Notes: generated from the letters alone by a model not told the origin. A DNA stretch of 64,000 bases from Bacillus marasmi (GCF_902168435.1 NZ_LR656171.1:1-64000), one strand, 5' to 3'. Positions 15,571 to 25,470 are shown, counted from the stretch's first letter. Translations and numbers: made by a program.

Positions 15571-18500
15571 CTATATCATCAATATCTCGCGGATATCTTC
15601 GTCTGTTAATGTTGAGAGGCGTTTGCCAGAAGAATTGATGATTTCATTAATCATATCCTTCTTTTTATCCTGGAGCTCATTCATTTTTTCCTCGATTGTT
15701 CCCCTAGCGACAAGCTTAATCACCTGAACAATCTTTTCCTGACCAATTCGGTGGGCCCGATCGGCTGCTTGTGCTTCAACAGCTGGATTCCACCAAATAT
15801 CGTATAAAATCACCGTATCTGCACCGGTTAAATTTAGTCCAGTTCCCCCTGCTTTTAAAGAAATTAAAAATAAATCACGTTCCCCGGTATTAAATCGATT
15901 GCAAATCTCAAGGCGCTCTTCACTAGGCGTGCTCCCATCCAAATAGAAAAAGGAATCTCCAGCTTGCGTAAGCTGTCTACCAATAATTCCGAGCATTTTT
16001 GTAAATTGTGAAAAAATCAAAACGCGCCGTCCCGATGCTTTTGCCTCGTCTAATATTTCAAATAACAATTCAAACTTTGCGGAACTCCCTTGATATCCAT
16101 CTACAAATAGAGCCGGATGACAGCAAATCTGGCGTAGGCGCGTCAAGCCAGCGAGAATTTTGATGCGATTTTTCCGGAGCGTCTCCTTGTCCAAATGCTT
16201 CAATGTATCGTGACGGAGTTTAGCTAAGTATGCCCCGTACAGCTTTTTTTGCTCAGGCAGGAGTTCTGAGGTTTCTAGCGTTTCGATTTTCTCCGGCAAC
16301 TCACTTAGGACATCTTCCTTCATCCGTCGCAATAAAAATGGCTTAATTTTTCGAGCAATATCCTTACGGGTTAAGTGGCTGTATTCCTTTAACCCTTGGA
16401 ATAATTCAGGAAAGACAACATGGAAAATCGACCAAAGCTCTTCAAGCGAATTTTCAACTGGTGTACCAGTAAGAGCAAAGCGTTGTTGCGCCTTGAGCCG
16501 TTTAACTGTTTTGGATGTTTGTGTAATCGGATTTTTAAACGCTTGTGCCTCATCGAAAAACACAGTGTGAAAGGTTTGCTTTTCATACCAATGGACATCC
16601 TTACGTAATAATGGATAGGAGGTAATGATGACATCGACTTCACCTATTTCTTTTTGAAGCTTCATCCGCTCGGCATGCGCCCCATCAACCACAATAGCTT
16701 GAACGGCGGGAGTAAATTTCATAAATTCACTAAGCCAGTTATATGTGAGCGACGAAGGACAAACGATTAATGCCGGTTGTTTCGATTCACGAATCTCACT
16801 TAGTTCCGATGTAATAAACGTGATGGCTTGCAGCGTTTTCCCTAAGCCCATGCTGTCCGCTAAAATCCCACCAAAGCCGTAGCTCGCTAAAGCTTTCATC
16901 CATTTGTAGCCGTGAATTTGATAATTTCGCAATATTGACTGAAGACCCTCGGGCACCGCAAAGTCTAAGCGTTCGGGATGGTACAATTGCTCCAAAAACT
17001 CCCGAAACGATTCCTCAGCAGTAAGAACACCACCACCGTCAAATCCATCCAAAAAGCGTATCCCACTTATAATCGGCAAATTCAAACCTGCCTCTAGGTC
17101 CTCATTTTGCACAGGTAAGGCTGTTAAGAATCTTTGGATTTCCTGAAATTCTCTTGTTTCGAGCGACAACAGCGAGCCATCGCGGAGACGATAGTATTTA
17201 CGCTTTTCCTCCAAGGCTGCTAAAACGTCGCGAATATGCTGTTCAGGAATACCGCTCATTTCAAACTTAAACTCGAGCCAGTTCATGCGCTCTTTTTTCA
17301 CCTTGACTCTGATTTTTGGCTTGGCATTTCCTTTAAAAATCCGATTCCTAATTGCGGTTGTTGCATATACTTGAACATGCTTTTGTAGCTTTGGCAAAAT
17401 GTGATATAGAAATTGATACTCTAAATCCTCATTGTGAAGATAATAACCACCCTCGGTTTTAGTGAATTCCGCCTCCTCTATTAAGTCCAAAATCACATCT
17501 TCTTTATCTTTGTCCCTCATGATGATTTTCCCCGAAGTTTCGACGTTGTCCTCTAATGGGTCAATCACATGATTTTCGTATTGAAACTCAAGGCCTGCTA
17601 ATAAACGATTTTTTACGCGATCCAAATATAGCTTCGCGATGAGTGGAGGTTTCTCGATTTGGTTCATTAATACTCCGGAAATACTAACATTTCCTAAAGA
17701 TTTTAAACTTGGTAAGACTTTTTCTAAAAATACTTCTTTTTGTGAAGCTGGAATCCGTATTAAGTTTGAGCCGGATTGATCGATTAGTTGTTTAAAATAG
17801 TTCAGTCTTTGTGCATTTCCTTGGTTTATTTGTATGATTTTCCCGTTATTGAAGACGGTATAATATTCTGGTAAAAATAGTATTTTATCAAGACCTGCAA
17901 TATGTAAACCGTACTCCTCTTCGTTCGTTTTGGAAAAATCAAACAGAAGACCGAGACCACCCATTGCATGGTGAATTCCTTCAAAGACTTCATCGTGATA
18001 TTTAAACTCTACTTGCGGTGCTTGTTCTAGCTTTGGCAATAGCCGATCCCATGCCGAGGGAGGTAAAATCAAAGCTTCAGAGCCCTTCTGCTGGAAGGTA
18101 CCATACACACTTTCATCTTCAACAACCTTAATCAGTTCTCCTAGAACGTCGTTGTTTTCTTTTGAAAAACATTGTGTCTGTGGGTTAAACACTTTTTGAT
18201 TTCCAATATGGTATGGCTTACCTTCTTTTAAAATCGTTAGGAAACCGCGAATATCCGAAACCTTTGCATTCGATAGCTTTATGTTCACTGCAAGCATAGT
18301 GGACGTCTGTTCCGTTATGGGTACAATTAAAAAAGCCACATCAAGCACTTTCCGATTTTCAAAAAAATGCTGGTGTCCAGCTGAACGAACTAATCCCTCA
18401 GTGAAAAGATTAATAAAGTCGTTTGTGATCACAGATTGTCCGTGCTCGTCTGCAAATTGACTTTCCCCAACTAAATTAGGAACAGTTGAAGTCTGCTGAT

Positions 18501-18774
18501 GGTTATATAGCTTTAGCAAAACTGCTGCTATATGCTGACAATCCTTTTGAAACGAGGCGAGCTTTGGACAGCTGCAATTCATTTCAATTCTTCCGTCAAC
18601 ATGCTTGTTTATTTTTACAAAGAAATCCTCGCTCCCACTTACGATGGCTTCACAATGGTCTTCGTTATATTTAGTAAAAGATACTTTATTTCCGCGACAA
18701 AAAGAGTCTCCTCTTTTGAAGGAGACTGCACCGCACATATCTTGAATGATTTTATGATTAAGCTTAATATTCAA
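15571..18774 (-). CDS. SNF2-family helicase with SWIM zinc finger
   Basis: 1067 residues. An N-terminal SWIM zinc finger (CSCP...DCQHIA, about residues 74-92) is followed by a long bacterial SNF2-associated region, then the ATPase: motif I DSMGLGKT near residue 645, motif II DEAQ near 745, and the C-terminal lobe ending in WWNPAVEAQAADRAHRIGQ. These are double-strand DNA translocases; bacterial members remodel RNA polymerase or nucleoprotein, but the role of the SWIM-bearing type is unclear. The start is TTG at 18772-18774 with AGGAG eight bases upstream. It ends just beside the hairpin array. Confidence 0.88.
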   Translation of the reverse strand: MNIKLNHKIIQDMCGAVSFKRGDSFCRGNKVSFTKYNEDHCEAIVSGSEDFFVKINKHVDGRIEMNCSCPKLASFQKDCQHIAAVLLKLYNHQQTSTVPNLVGESQFADEHGQSVITNDFINLFTEGLVRSAGHQHFFENRKVLDVAFLIVPITEQTSTMLAVNIKLSNAKVSDIRGFLTILKEGKPYHIGNQKVFNPQTQCFSKENNDVLGELIKVVEDESVYGTFQQKGSEALILPPSAWDRLLPKLEQAPQVEFKYHDEVFEGIHHAMGGLGLLFDFSKTNEEEYGLHIAGLDKILFLPEYYTVFNNGKIIQINQGNAQRLNYFKQLIDQSGSNLIRIPASQKEVFLEKVLPSLKSLGNVSISGVLMNQIEKPPLIAKLYLDRVKNRLLAGLEFQYENHVIDPLEDNVETSGKIIMRDKDKEDVILDLIEEAEFTKTEGGYYLHNEDLEYQFLYHILPKLQKHVQVYATTAIRNRIFKGNAKPKIRVKVKKERMNWLEFKFEMSGIPEQHIRDVLAALEEKRKYYRLRDGSLLSLETREFQEIQRFLTALPVQNEDLEAGLNLPIISGIRFLDGFDGGGVLTAEESFREFLEQLYHPERLDFAVPEGLQSILRNYQIHGYKWMKALASYGFGGILADSMGLGKTLQAITFITSELSEIRESKQPALIVCPSSLTYNWLSEFMKFTPAVQAIVVDGAHAERMKLQKEIGEVDVIITSYPLLRKDVHWYEKQTFHTVFFDEAQAFKNPITQTSKTVKRLKAQQRFALTGTPVENSLEELWSIFHVVFPELFQGLKEYSHLTRKDIARKIKPFLLRRMKEDVLSELPEKIETLETSELLPEQKKLYGAYLAKLRHDTLKHLDKETLRKNRIKILAGLTRLRQICCHPALFVDGYQGSSAKFELLFEILDEAKASGRRVLIFSQFTKMLGIIGRQLTQAGDSFFYLDGSTPSEERLEICNRFNTGERDLFLISLKAGGTGLNLTGADTVILYDIWWNPAVEAQAADRAHRIGQEKIVQVIKLVARGTIEEKMNELQDKKKDMINEIINSSGKRLSTLTDEDIREILMI

Positions 18775-18841
18775 TGGGCTTACTCCTTCCGGTGACTTAA
18801 TTGAATTATATCACACGGTGGAGAGTTATTTCGAAACGAAC

Positions 18842-19135
18842 TTATCCCTCGGTTAATCCTTGGTTTACATATTGATGTTCATCTATATGGGTGATGGTTC
18901 CGTTATAATCTATCTTTTGGTCTAATTTTTCTAAATCAAGCTGGTTCATTTCCTCATCATCAAAGTCGCCAATTACTGCGATTACCCGTAAATTTTCGCC
19001 AGGGTCGCCTGTGATTAAAGCCATTGATTGATAGGTATCATAGCCATTTTCCCCAGCCAAATATTCAGTTACAACGTCTAATATGTCATCCTCATTTAGC
19101 TTAAATATTTTACGTTTTTTCGGTTGATGTCTCAT
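18842..19135 (-). CDS. Small acidic protein of unknown function
   Basis: 97 residues, starting MRHQPKKRK then strongly acidic (NEDDILDVV, GDFDDEEMNQLDLEKLDQ). One beta-rich core with GENLRVIAVIGDF is visible. TTAGGGG lies eight bases before the ATG at 19133-19135, so this start is preferred to the GTG at 19144. It lies 67 bases upstream of the helicase gene on the same strand and may be co-transcribed with it. No family is recognised. Confidence 0.6.
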   Translation of the reverse strand: MRHQPKKRKIFKLNEDDILDVVTEYLAGENGYDTYQSMALITGDPGENLRVIAVIGDFDDEEMNQLDLEKLDQKIDYNGTITHIDEHQYVNQGLTEG

Positions 19136-19298
19136 TTTGTTCACCCCTAATGGTGGATTACTTGTTTAGGTTGCCCATTTGTAAATTAGCTAGTATTAAT
19201 TTTTCTTATAAAGCGTTATAGTTTTTTCGTAATTTTCAATATACTCTGAATTGTGTATAATGAATGAAGCACAATACATAATGTTAGGAGAATTACGA

Positions 19299-19916
19299 AT
19301 GGACGAATTAGTATTAAAATTTAAAGGAATTCCTACTACAGCAATTTCTGATGCGTTGGACGGTTTATTCAATTTGGACCCTGCAATAAAACCTTTAAAG
19401 GAAGAATACACTTTTGCAGGTCGTGCTTTAACAGTAAAAACTGCTGTTGGCGATAACCTAGCTGTGCAAAAAGCTATTCGCGTAGCACAAGAAGGCGATA
19501 TTATCGTAGTCGACGCTAAAGGTGATCAATACCGCGCGATGGCTGGAGACTTTGTTGTCGGTATGGCAAAGACAATGGGTGTTTCAGCAATGGTCATTGA
19601 CGGGGTGATTCGTGACCTGGTTGCGATTAAAGAATTAAATTTCCCGGTTTTTTCAAAAGGCACAACGGTTGCAGCTAGCGGCAAAGCTGGTGTTGGTGAA
19701 ATCAATGTACCCATTTCTTGCGGTGGCCAAGCGGTGAATCCTGGTGATATCGTTGTCGGCGATGCGGATGGTGTTGTCGTGATTCCTCGAGCAATTGAAC
19801 AAGAGGTATATGAAAAAGCGGTCAATAAAATCAAAAAAGACGAAGAGCGTGAAGCAAAAATTTCAGGTAATCGCGAAGCCATTATCGCTTTTATCGACAA
19901 AAACCTCGGGAAATAG
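19299..19916 (+). CDS. RraA-like / HMG aldolase family protein
   Basis: 205 residues. The segment VIDGVIRD holds the Arg-Asp pair used for substrate and metal binding in the RraA/4-hydroxy-4-methyl-2-oxoglutarate aldolase fold, and GDIVVGDADGVVVIP is the family's best-known C-terminal motif. Members are either divalent-metal aldolases/oxaloacetate decarboxylases or regulators of RNase E; in a Bacillus an enzymatic role is more likely. TTAGGAG lies eight bases before the ATG at 19299, which fixes the start inside a longer open frame. Two imperfect palindromic repeats follow the stop. Confidence 0.85.
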   Translation: MDELVLKFKGIPTTAISDALDGLFNLDPAIKPLKEEYTFAGRALTVKTAVGDNLAVQKAIRVAQEGDIIVVDAKGDQYRAMAGDFVVGMAKTMGVSAMVIDGVIRDLVAIKELNFPVFSKGTTVAASGKAGVGEINVPISCGGQAVNPGDIVVGDADGVVVIPRAIEQEVYEKAVNKIKKDEEREAKISGNREAIIAFIDKNLGK

Positions 19917-20160
19917 AAAAGCGGAAGCGGCTTGCTCAGGAGCGACAGGCATAAGACGAATCATTCAAGAGACGTTAGTCTCTGGAGGGATTTGGCTTAT
20001 GACCCGAGCTCCTAGCCGATGGAGCTAGACATAATAGAAAAGCGGAAGGCGCCCGTTTATCGGCAACAAGCACAAGACGAGCCGGCCGGAAGGTTGCCTT
20101 TTACCTTCTGCACGGATTGGCTTGTGACCTCGAGCCGATGGCGCCTGGAGCTAGAAAAAG
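19917..20160. repeat. Two tandem AAAAGCGGAAG-type palindromic elements
   Basis: Two related units (about 19917-20033 and 20036-20158). Each begins GAAAAGCGGAAG, contains A(C/T)AAGACGA and CTTATGACC or CTTGTGACC, and ends GGAGCTAGA. Arms CATAAGAC/GGCTTATGAC and CACAAGACGA/GGCTTGTGAC pair imperfectly. This looks like a dispersed intergenic repeat common in this genus. No protein is supported. Confidence 0.65.
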
Positions 20161-20193
20161 AAAAGCAAAAGGAAACTGGGCCAGAACTAAATT

Positions 20194-20676
20194 GTTCGCT
20201 ATTAAAACCGAATGATTTTTATGGAGGAATATATTAAAGTTCAGGGTTGATCTTCATGTAGGTATGAGAACCTAAATAAGAGTAGAATTTCCCCTTATTG
20301 TATATAAGGGGGGCTAAATGAGCTGAAATAAGAGTAGATTTTCCGCTTAACTACTCCCCAAAAGACAAAATCAACTGATTTTTATGAAATAAGCGAAAAA
20401 ACTCCCGTTATTATAATGGAAATATGGGTCTTTTCCAAAATAAGCGTAATTCTTCCGCTTATTTTCAAACACAAGGAAATCAACATTCGGGTTAACAAAC
20501 CCTCAAGCAAAAAAACTGCACTTAATGTGTGATCCAATCCACATTTATTTCAGGCTAGCTCTATAGTAAAAAGGAATTAAAAAATCGAACTATTAGGAAA
20601 TTCTAAGTTAGAATTTCGCATGATAGTTCGGTTTTTTGTTTAGCTGAAATACTTATGTCCCAGCCTCCTTTTTCAT
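20194..20676. repeat. Long inverted repeat, right copy
   Basis: Reverse-oriented homologue of 12564-13034, with the same hairpin (CGAACTAT/ATAGTTCG, 20585-20632), four ATAAG...CTTAT palindromic units (20275-20465) and CTTATGTCCCAGCCTCC end. The two copies face each other across about 7.2 kb. Confidence 0.8.
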
Positions 20677-20779
20677 TTCTAGGGGATTCATAATATTTGT
20701 TTTTTCTAAAGCTGTTTATTATGATTAATAGTAAGAATTTTCAGATATGATTACAGCATCAAGTACTGAGGTGAATAGA

Positions 20780-21760
20780 TTGTTGAATTTACATGTACAT
20801 TACGAAAAGGTCATTCCGGTTATCGTACCGGTAGAGGACGGACTAAAAAGTATTAATTTTTATATTGTAAAGCATGGTCAATCACTGTCATTGATTGATG
20901 CTGGAATGAACAATAAAGCGTGTTGGGATGCCTTAATCTCGACGCTACAAAAGCACGGTTGGAGCTTAACTAATCTTACTGAAATCATCCTTACCCATCA
21001 CCATATAGACCACATCGGTTTAGTGAATGCCATCGTTGCTAAGCATCCTATTCCAGTTTACGCCTCACCCATCTCGCTCCCCCGCCTAAAACGCGACCAA
21101 GCATTTCTGGAAATGCGAATGGAGTTTTATGCAAAGCTTTATGAAGAAATGGGATGTGGTGAAGTTGGCAAACAGCGAGTAGCTTTCTTGAGAAAGTCAA
21201 TTGAGGAAAATCGAAATCAAGCGATTGAGGCAGCGGTCCACGAAATAACTGAAAAAAGATTGTTTCAATTTGACATTTTGGAATATCCCGGGCACGCACC
21301 TGATCAGCTTGCTTTTTATCATCGCCAGCAAAAATCGTTATTTGCAGGTGATTTGCTTATTCAGCATATTTCCAGTAATGCGCTCGTTGAACCCGATGAC
21401 TTCGGAAACAGATTACCAACCCTAAGCCAGCATGTCCAATCACTTAAACGATGTAATGACTTGAAGCTTGAGGTTGTTTATTCCGGACATGGCGAGTTGA
21501 TTCATCAGCCGTATGAACTAATTAAGAAACGCTTAGACGGAATAGAGGAAAAATCCGAACGATTTTTAAACATGATTCAATCCGGCATTACGACAGCAAA
21601 TGAACTTGCCCAAACCTATTATAAAAAGAGATACAGTCCACTTTTCCAATTAGTGATGTCAGAAATCATTGGTCATCTCGACTATTTAGAAGTTAAGGGG
21701 AAAGTCGAAAAGGTATTGGTCCAAGGAGTCTGGCATTATTACGCAAAACAGAACAAATAA
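20780..21760 (+). CDS. Metallo-beta-lactamase-fold hydrolase
   Basis: 326 residues. THHHIDHIG (HxHxDH) near residue 75 is the dinuclear-metal motif; the downstream His and Asp are in YPGHAPDQ and FAGDLL, and the last His in YSGHGE. The C-terminal 70 residues form a helical domain typical of lactonase/RNase-like hydrolases of this subgroup. The substrate is unknown. GAGGTGA lies five bases before a TTG at 20780, while the ATG at 20747 has no ribosome site, so the TTG is preferred; the first residues are then LLNLHVHYEK with the initial Leu read as Met. Confidence 0.8.
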   Translation: MLNLHVHYEKVIPVIVPVEDGLKSINFYIVKHGQSLSLIDAGMNNKACWDALISTLQKHGWSLTNLTEIILTHHHIDHIGLVNAIVAKHPIPVYASPISLPRLKRDQAFLEMRMEFYAKLYEEMGCGEVGKQRVAFLRKSIEENRNQAIEAAVHEITEKRLFQFDILEYPGHAPDQLAFYHRQQKSLFAGDLLIQHISSNALVEPDDFGNRLPTLSQHVQSLKRCNDLKLEVVYSGHGELIHQPYELIKKRLDGIEEKSERFLNMIQSGITTANELAQTYYKKRYSPLFQLVMSEIIGHLDYLEVKGKVEKVLVQGVWHYYAKQNK

Positions 21761-21763
21761 AAA

Positions 21764-21798
21764 GGAAATCTCCTAGCCATTGATGGAGATTTCCTTTT
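21764..21798. terminator. Bidirectional terminator
   Basis: GGAAATCTCC (21764-21773) pairs exactly with GGAGATTTCC (21785-21794), flanked by A and T runs. It separates the MBL gene from the converging 152-residue gene. Confidence 0.85.
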
Positions 21799-21817
21799 GG
21801 TTATGTATAACTCCATA

Positions 21818-22276
21818 TTAAGATTGCTTCGACTTAACCGCTTCCACTAAATTTTTCAGATATGTGTAAACGAGCTGATATGCCTCGGCAATTGTAAGCT
21901 CTTCCTTAAATCCCTCAACATAATTTAAACCAAAATTTAAATCCCAAAGGCCGTCATCACCATTAAACATGAGACTAAATCTTGCCTCTTCACTTTGAAG
22001 TGTAGTTTGTAAATATTCCTTAATTGATGCTTGGAATTTCTTTTGCAGCTTTAAGCCTAGCAACACCTCGTATGTTTCAAACACATCATCAACCTCAAAT
22101 GAGATACCATCGACACCAAGCTCACTAAATGCTCCAGCTTCTAAATACATAAATTCATTTTTATGTTGTTGAAAATAGGAAATTGACTGATTTAAGAAGC
22201 CTTGCTCCTCACTAGCTAATATTTCTTCTGTTTCTTTATCAAGACGCTCAATATATGCATCACTAAATTGAGTCAT
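21818..22276 (-). CDS. Hypothetical protein, 152 aa
   Basis: Soluble, acidic, mainly helical. It starts MTQFSDAYIERLDKETEE and contains WDLNFGLNYVEGFKEELT near the C-terminus; this resembles small Bacillus proteins sometimes given unreliable enzyme names. GGGAGG lies nine bases before the ATG at 22274-22276; the longer frame to 22315 has no such site. It is 97 bases downstream of cdaS on the same strand. I cannot assign a function. Confidence 0.65.
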   Translation of the reverse strand: MTQFSDAYIERLDKETEEILASEEQGFLNQSISYFQQHKNEFMYLEAGAFSELGVDGISFEVDDVFETYEVLLGLKLQKKFQASIKEYLQTTLQSEEARFSLMFNGDDGLWDLNFGLNYVEGFKEELTIAEAYQLVYTYLKNLVEAVKSKQS

Positions 22277-22372
22277 GAATTCTAACCTCCCACACTTATA
22301 AAATAAACCCAACATCAGTATATCCTATTTTTTCGTCACAAAGGATTTTAATCGAAAATAATGAACAATTTT

Positions 22373-23023
22373 CTACGGACCTTTGGAAATTGAAGCCTTC
22401 AAAACACTTGGTTGAAACGTATTAATTGGATATAGATTACCATCTATCGCAAATGAAATGTTTCCTGATTCCTCAGAAACAACTAATGCAAGCGCATCAC
22501 TTTGTTCCGAAATCCCTAGAGCCGCACGATGCCTCGTTCCTAACTTTCTCCCCTCATATACTTTTTTTGATAAAGGCAAGACATTTGCTGCCGATACCAC
22601 TACATTCTCACGGATTAACACTGCACCATCATGCAGTGGATTTCCGGGGTAAAAAAAGGATTCCAATAATTTGGACGATACCGTTGCTCCAATGGATGTT
22701 CCTTTTTGAATCATCGGTTCTATCGATTGACTGCGTTCCACCACAATCAGTGCTCCATGATTCTGCTTAGAAAGATGCTGTACCGTTATCGATAATTCCT
22801 CATATGTATCGGTAAAAGAGGCTAAATAACAGTTTAAATAATAAGAAGCCGCCGTTGCCTCAATTGAATTTAGTAGTTTTTTAACATCTTCTATGCCACC
22901 CAAAACACAATGGTTTTCATTCCCAAGTACTTGTAAATTTGCTTGAAGTAAATGTATGAGGCGTTTCATACCAACCTCTACATTCTCTTTTAAGGGTGAA
23001 AAATCACAATTAATGCTATCCAT
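22373..23023 (-). CDS. cdaS: Sporulation-type diadenylate cyclase CdaS
   Basis: 216 residues that make c-di-AMP from two ATP. The DisA_N catalytic motifs are present: HDGAVLI near residue 131 and GTRHRAALG near 162. About 60 N-terminal residues form the helical hairpin that inhibits activity in CdaS proteins. In Bacillus this paralogue is made in the forespore and supports germination, so it marks an endospore former. GGAGG lies seven bases before the ATG at 23021-23023; the open frame to 23086 is not used. No partner gene accompanies it. Confidence 0.88.
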   Translation of the reverse strand: MDSINCDFSPLKENVEVGMKRLIHLLQANLQVLGNENHCVLGGIEDVKKLLNSIEATAASYYLNCYLASFTDTYEELSITVQHLSKQNHGALIVVERSQSIEPMIQKGTSIGATVSSKLLESFFYPGNPLHDGAVLIRENVVVSAANVLPLSKKVYEGRKLGTRHRAALGISEQSDALALVVSEESGNISFAIDGNLYPINTFQPSVLKASISKGP

Positions 23024-23126
23024 ACTTGTACCTCCAGCTCGTTTTCTATAGTGTGAAATTATTTTTTTAGCTAGATATATAATCATTGTTCCCTTGATTG
23101 TTGTTCAAAATGTTTTTTAAGACAAC

Positions 23127-23160
23127 AAAAAAAGAGTGGCGGATTTAAATCCCGGCACTC
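23127..23160 (-). terminator. Rho-independent terminator
   Basis: On the minus strand GAGTGCCGG pairs with CCGCCACTC with one C-C mismatch, then seven T. It probably ends read-through from the sulfur operon before cdaS. Confidence 0.65.
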
Positions 23161-23220
23161 ATTTGTCTCATAGAACCAAATTCTTAGCTCTTTTTAAAAA
23201 GCATGGAACCAATAGTTTTT

Positions 23221-23401
23221 GCGGACATAGAATCCGCTATTTTTGCATAAATCTGTATTTTCGAGTTGGAAGCGGACATAGAGTCCCTTATTTGCCTAAA
23301 AAACAGTCTAACTTTTAAATTTTTGACCTAATAAGGTCTCTACTGTCCGCAAAACTTCCAAATAAATGCATTCGTCTGCAAATAAGGACCTCTGTGTCCG
23401 C
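23221..23401. repeat. Four GCGGACATAGA units in inverted pairs
   Basis: Direct units at 23221-23242 and 23272-23293 (GCGGACATAGA...TTATTT type) are mirrored by AATAAGG...TGTCCGC units at 23330-23350 and 23380-23401. The four can fold into nested stems. The element fills the gap between cdaS and the TauE gene; no protein is seen there. Confidence 0.7.
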
Positions 23402-23485
23402 TCAAATGAATACACAGCCTAATTGCTAGGCTAATAAACAGCCTTCTTAGCGATAACAGTCTACTCGAAAAACTATCTAAATTAC

Positions 23486-24262
23486 TTAAAGTATATCAAT
23501 CCAAATCTTACCTGCCGTTGCGACTATTAATAGCGCCAACACTACTTGCAACACTTTAGTATTGACTTTCTTTCCAGCAACAGCCCCTAGTGGCGAGGCA
23601 ATGATGCTGGCGATGACCATAATGAATGCAGGAAAATAGTCAACTTGACCAGTTGTCACCTTCCCAATTGTCGCTCCAATCGATGATATAAACGTTATCG
23701 CAAGTGAAGATGCAATCGTCATTCTTGTTGGAATTTTTAATACCACTAACATTATCGGCACAAGTAAAAATGCTCCTGCTGCACCTACAATCCCTGCTCC
23801 TATACCAACAAGTAGCGAAAGCCCTACTGCTAGCCATTTATTAAACTTTACCTGGTCAAAAGGAATATCATCGATGCCCTTTTTCGGGATAAACATCATG
23901 ATTGCGGCGATTAAAGCTAAAATTCCATAAATGACATTGATGCCACCTTCACTCATAAGCTTAGAGCCGTAGCCACCGACAAAGCTCCCGATTAAGATAC
24001 TTCCACCCATATATAGGATTAACTGTTTGTTCAAGTATCCACCTTTACGGTAGGCCCAAACACCTGAAATGGTTGCAAAAAATACTTGTATTGCACTAAT
24101 ACCAGATACTTCATGAGCCGTAAAGGCCGCATATCCCATTAATGGTGGAATATAAAGCAACATCGGATATTTTATGATGGAGCCACCAATACCTAACATT
24201 CCAGACACGTATGATCCTAAAAATCCTATCAGAAAAATTGTAATAATAAATCCTAAATCCAC
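23486..24262 (-). CDS. yrkJ: TauE/SafE-family sulfite/sulfonate exporter (YrkJ-like)
   Basis: 258 residues with seven or eight membrane segments and the repeated glycine-rich motifs of the family ([13 protein letters not shown] near residue 24, [11 protein letters not shown] near 158). TauE/SafE proteins move sulfite, sulfoacetate or related anions. Here it is the last gene of a persulfide-handling cluster, so export of sulfite or thiosulfate produced by the dioxygenase is likely. The start is GTG with AGGGGGC seven bases upstream. A GGGAACC hairpin lies in the 65-base gap to yrkH. Confidence 0.85.
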   Translation of the reverse strand: MDLGFIITIFLIGFLGSYVSGMLGIGGSIIKYPMLLYIPPLMGYAAFTAHEVSGISAIQVFFATISGVWAYRKGGYLNKQLILYMGGSILIGSFVGGYGSKLMSEGGINVIYGILALIAAIMMFIPKKGIDDIPFDQVKFNKWLAVGLSLLVGIGAGIVGAAGAFLLVPIMLVVLKIPTRMTIASSLAITFISSIGATIGKVTTGQVDYFPAFIMVIASIIASPLGAVAGKKVNTKVLQVVLALLIVATAGKIWIDIL

Positions 24263-24327
24263 GATTTAAGCCCCCTATTAAGCGAAGGGAACCAAGGCTG
24301 GTTCCCTTTCAAATTGGCCAGAACTAA

Positions 24328-25455
24328 TTAATGCGTATGGTGTACTGCACAGCGGTTTGGCCCAATTTCTAATTCTTGCTGCTCTTCATCTGTCGCCGCT
24401 TTTACCCCTCTGTTAATGGCGACAATATCTTCAAAGTTTGGAGGTGTGTCTGTAGATGCCGATGAAGCTACATGGTCGACGAACTCTTCAACCGTTTTGC
24501 CAGCCATCATATCATTGATTTTTCGAATGTTTCCTAATGTATTTCCGATATAGCCTTCTTCGTTAATTTCGCCATGGAAATCAGCATAATGGCCAGGTAG
24601 AACGATGATGTCATTAGCAATTTGAGACACTTTGCTATAAATGGAATCATATAAATCAACTGCCCATTCACGAGCTTTACCGCCTAAATCAGGGCGACCT
24701 AAACCAGATACAAAAATGGTGTCACCAGAGAATAGTAATTTATTATTTACGAAGAAAGAAACACTTCCTGGTGTGTGTCCAGGAGTTTTCACTGCCAACA
24801 CTTCTAATTTCACGTTCGCAAATTCAATTTTATTGTGGTCCTCGAGATGTTCGAAATCAAATACAGCACCTTCAGATTTCATTAAGTAGTATTTCGCACC
24901 GATTTTTTCAGCGAGTTCACGCCCACCAGTAATATGGTCAGCATGTAAATGCGAGTCAACAATATGAGTTATTTTCGCGCCTTGTGACGCCGCAAAATCA
25001 GTATAGGTATCAATAAATCGTGACGGATCAACCACTAATGCTTCTTCCCCAGATGTCACGATATATGACAAGCAGCCTTTCCCAACGCGGATGAACTGGT
25101 GTACAGTAATATCTTCATCTTCATATACTTTAGCTGGGTATAAGTATTCACTCCAAGTTTTCATACCGCCCTCTAGGTAGGAAACCTCTAGACCCTTTTC
25201 TGTTAGCATCTCAGCTATCATCATCGAAGAACCTTCCTTAGCACAAACAACGATGATTTCTTTGTCAGTTGAAATTTGTTCTAAGATTGGCTCAACACCA
25301 TCAATCAAATCGAAATAAGGTACATTCAAGTATTCAATATTTTCCCCTTCAATTTTCCAATCATTAAAATCATCCTGATTACGAACATCAAGCATAAAGA
25401 CTGGTTGTTTATCCACAATCAATTGATTAATTTCCTTAGCAGTAATAGCTTTCAT
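24328..25455 (-). CDS. yrkH: Rhodanese-persulfide dioxygenase fusion (YrkH-like)
   Basis: 375 residues. The N-terminal rhodanese domain (about 1-100) has the catalytic Cys in VVCAKEGSS. Residues 115-330 are an ETHE1-type metallo-beta-lactamase domain with HLHADH, TPGHTPGS, FSGDT, GRPDLGG and the final LPGHYAD; this is the persulfide dioxygenase signature. It should oxidise glutathione-, bacillithiol- or CoA-bound persulfide to sulfite. In contrast to staphylococcal CstB the rhodanese is at the N-terminus. GGAGG is eight bases before the ATG at 25453-25455, and a CstR-like palindrome (25471-25486) touches the leader. Confidence 0.88.
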   Translation of the reverse strand: MKAITAKEINQLIVDKQPVFMLDVRNQDDFNDWKIEGENIEYLNVPYFDLIDGVEPILEQISTDKEIIVVCAKEGSSMMIAEMLTEKGLEVSYLEGGMKTWSEYLYPAKVYEDEDITVHQFIRVGKGCLSYIVTSGEEALVVDPSRFIDTYTDFAASQGAKITHIVDSHLHADHITGGRELAEKIGAKYYLMKSEGAVFDFEHLEDHNKIEFANVKLEVLAVKTPGHTPGSVSFFVNNKLLFSGDTIFVSGLGRPDLGGKAREWAVDLYDSIYSKVSQIANDIIVLPGHYADFHGEINEEGYIGNTLGNIRKINDMMAGKTVEEFVDHVASSASTDTPPNFEDIVAINRGVKAATDEEQQELEIGPNRCAVHHTH

Positions 25456-25470
25456 GAACAAATCCTCCTT

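Noticed and set aside
19917-20237. Short reading frames in the palindromic elements downstream of the RraA-like gene
   Set aside because: They lie wholly in repeat sequence and lack ribosome sites.
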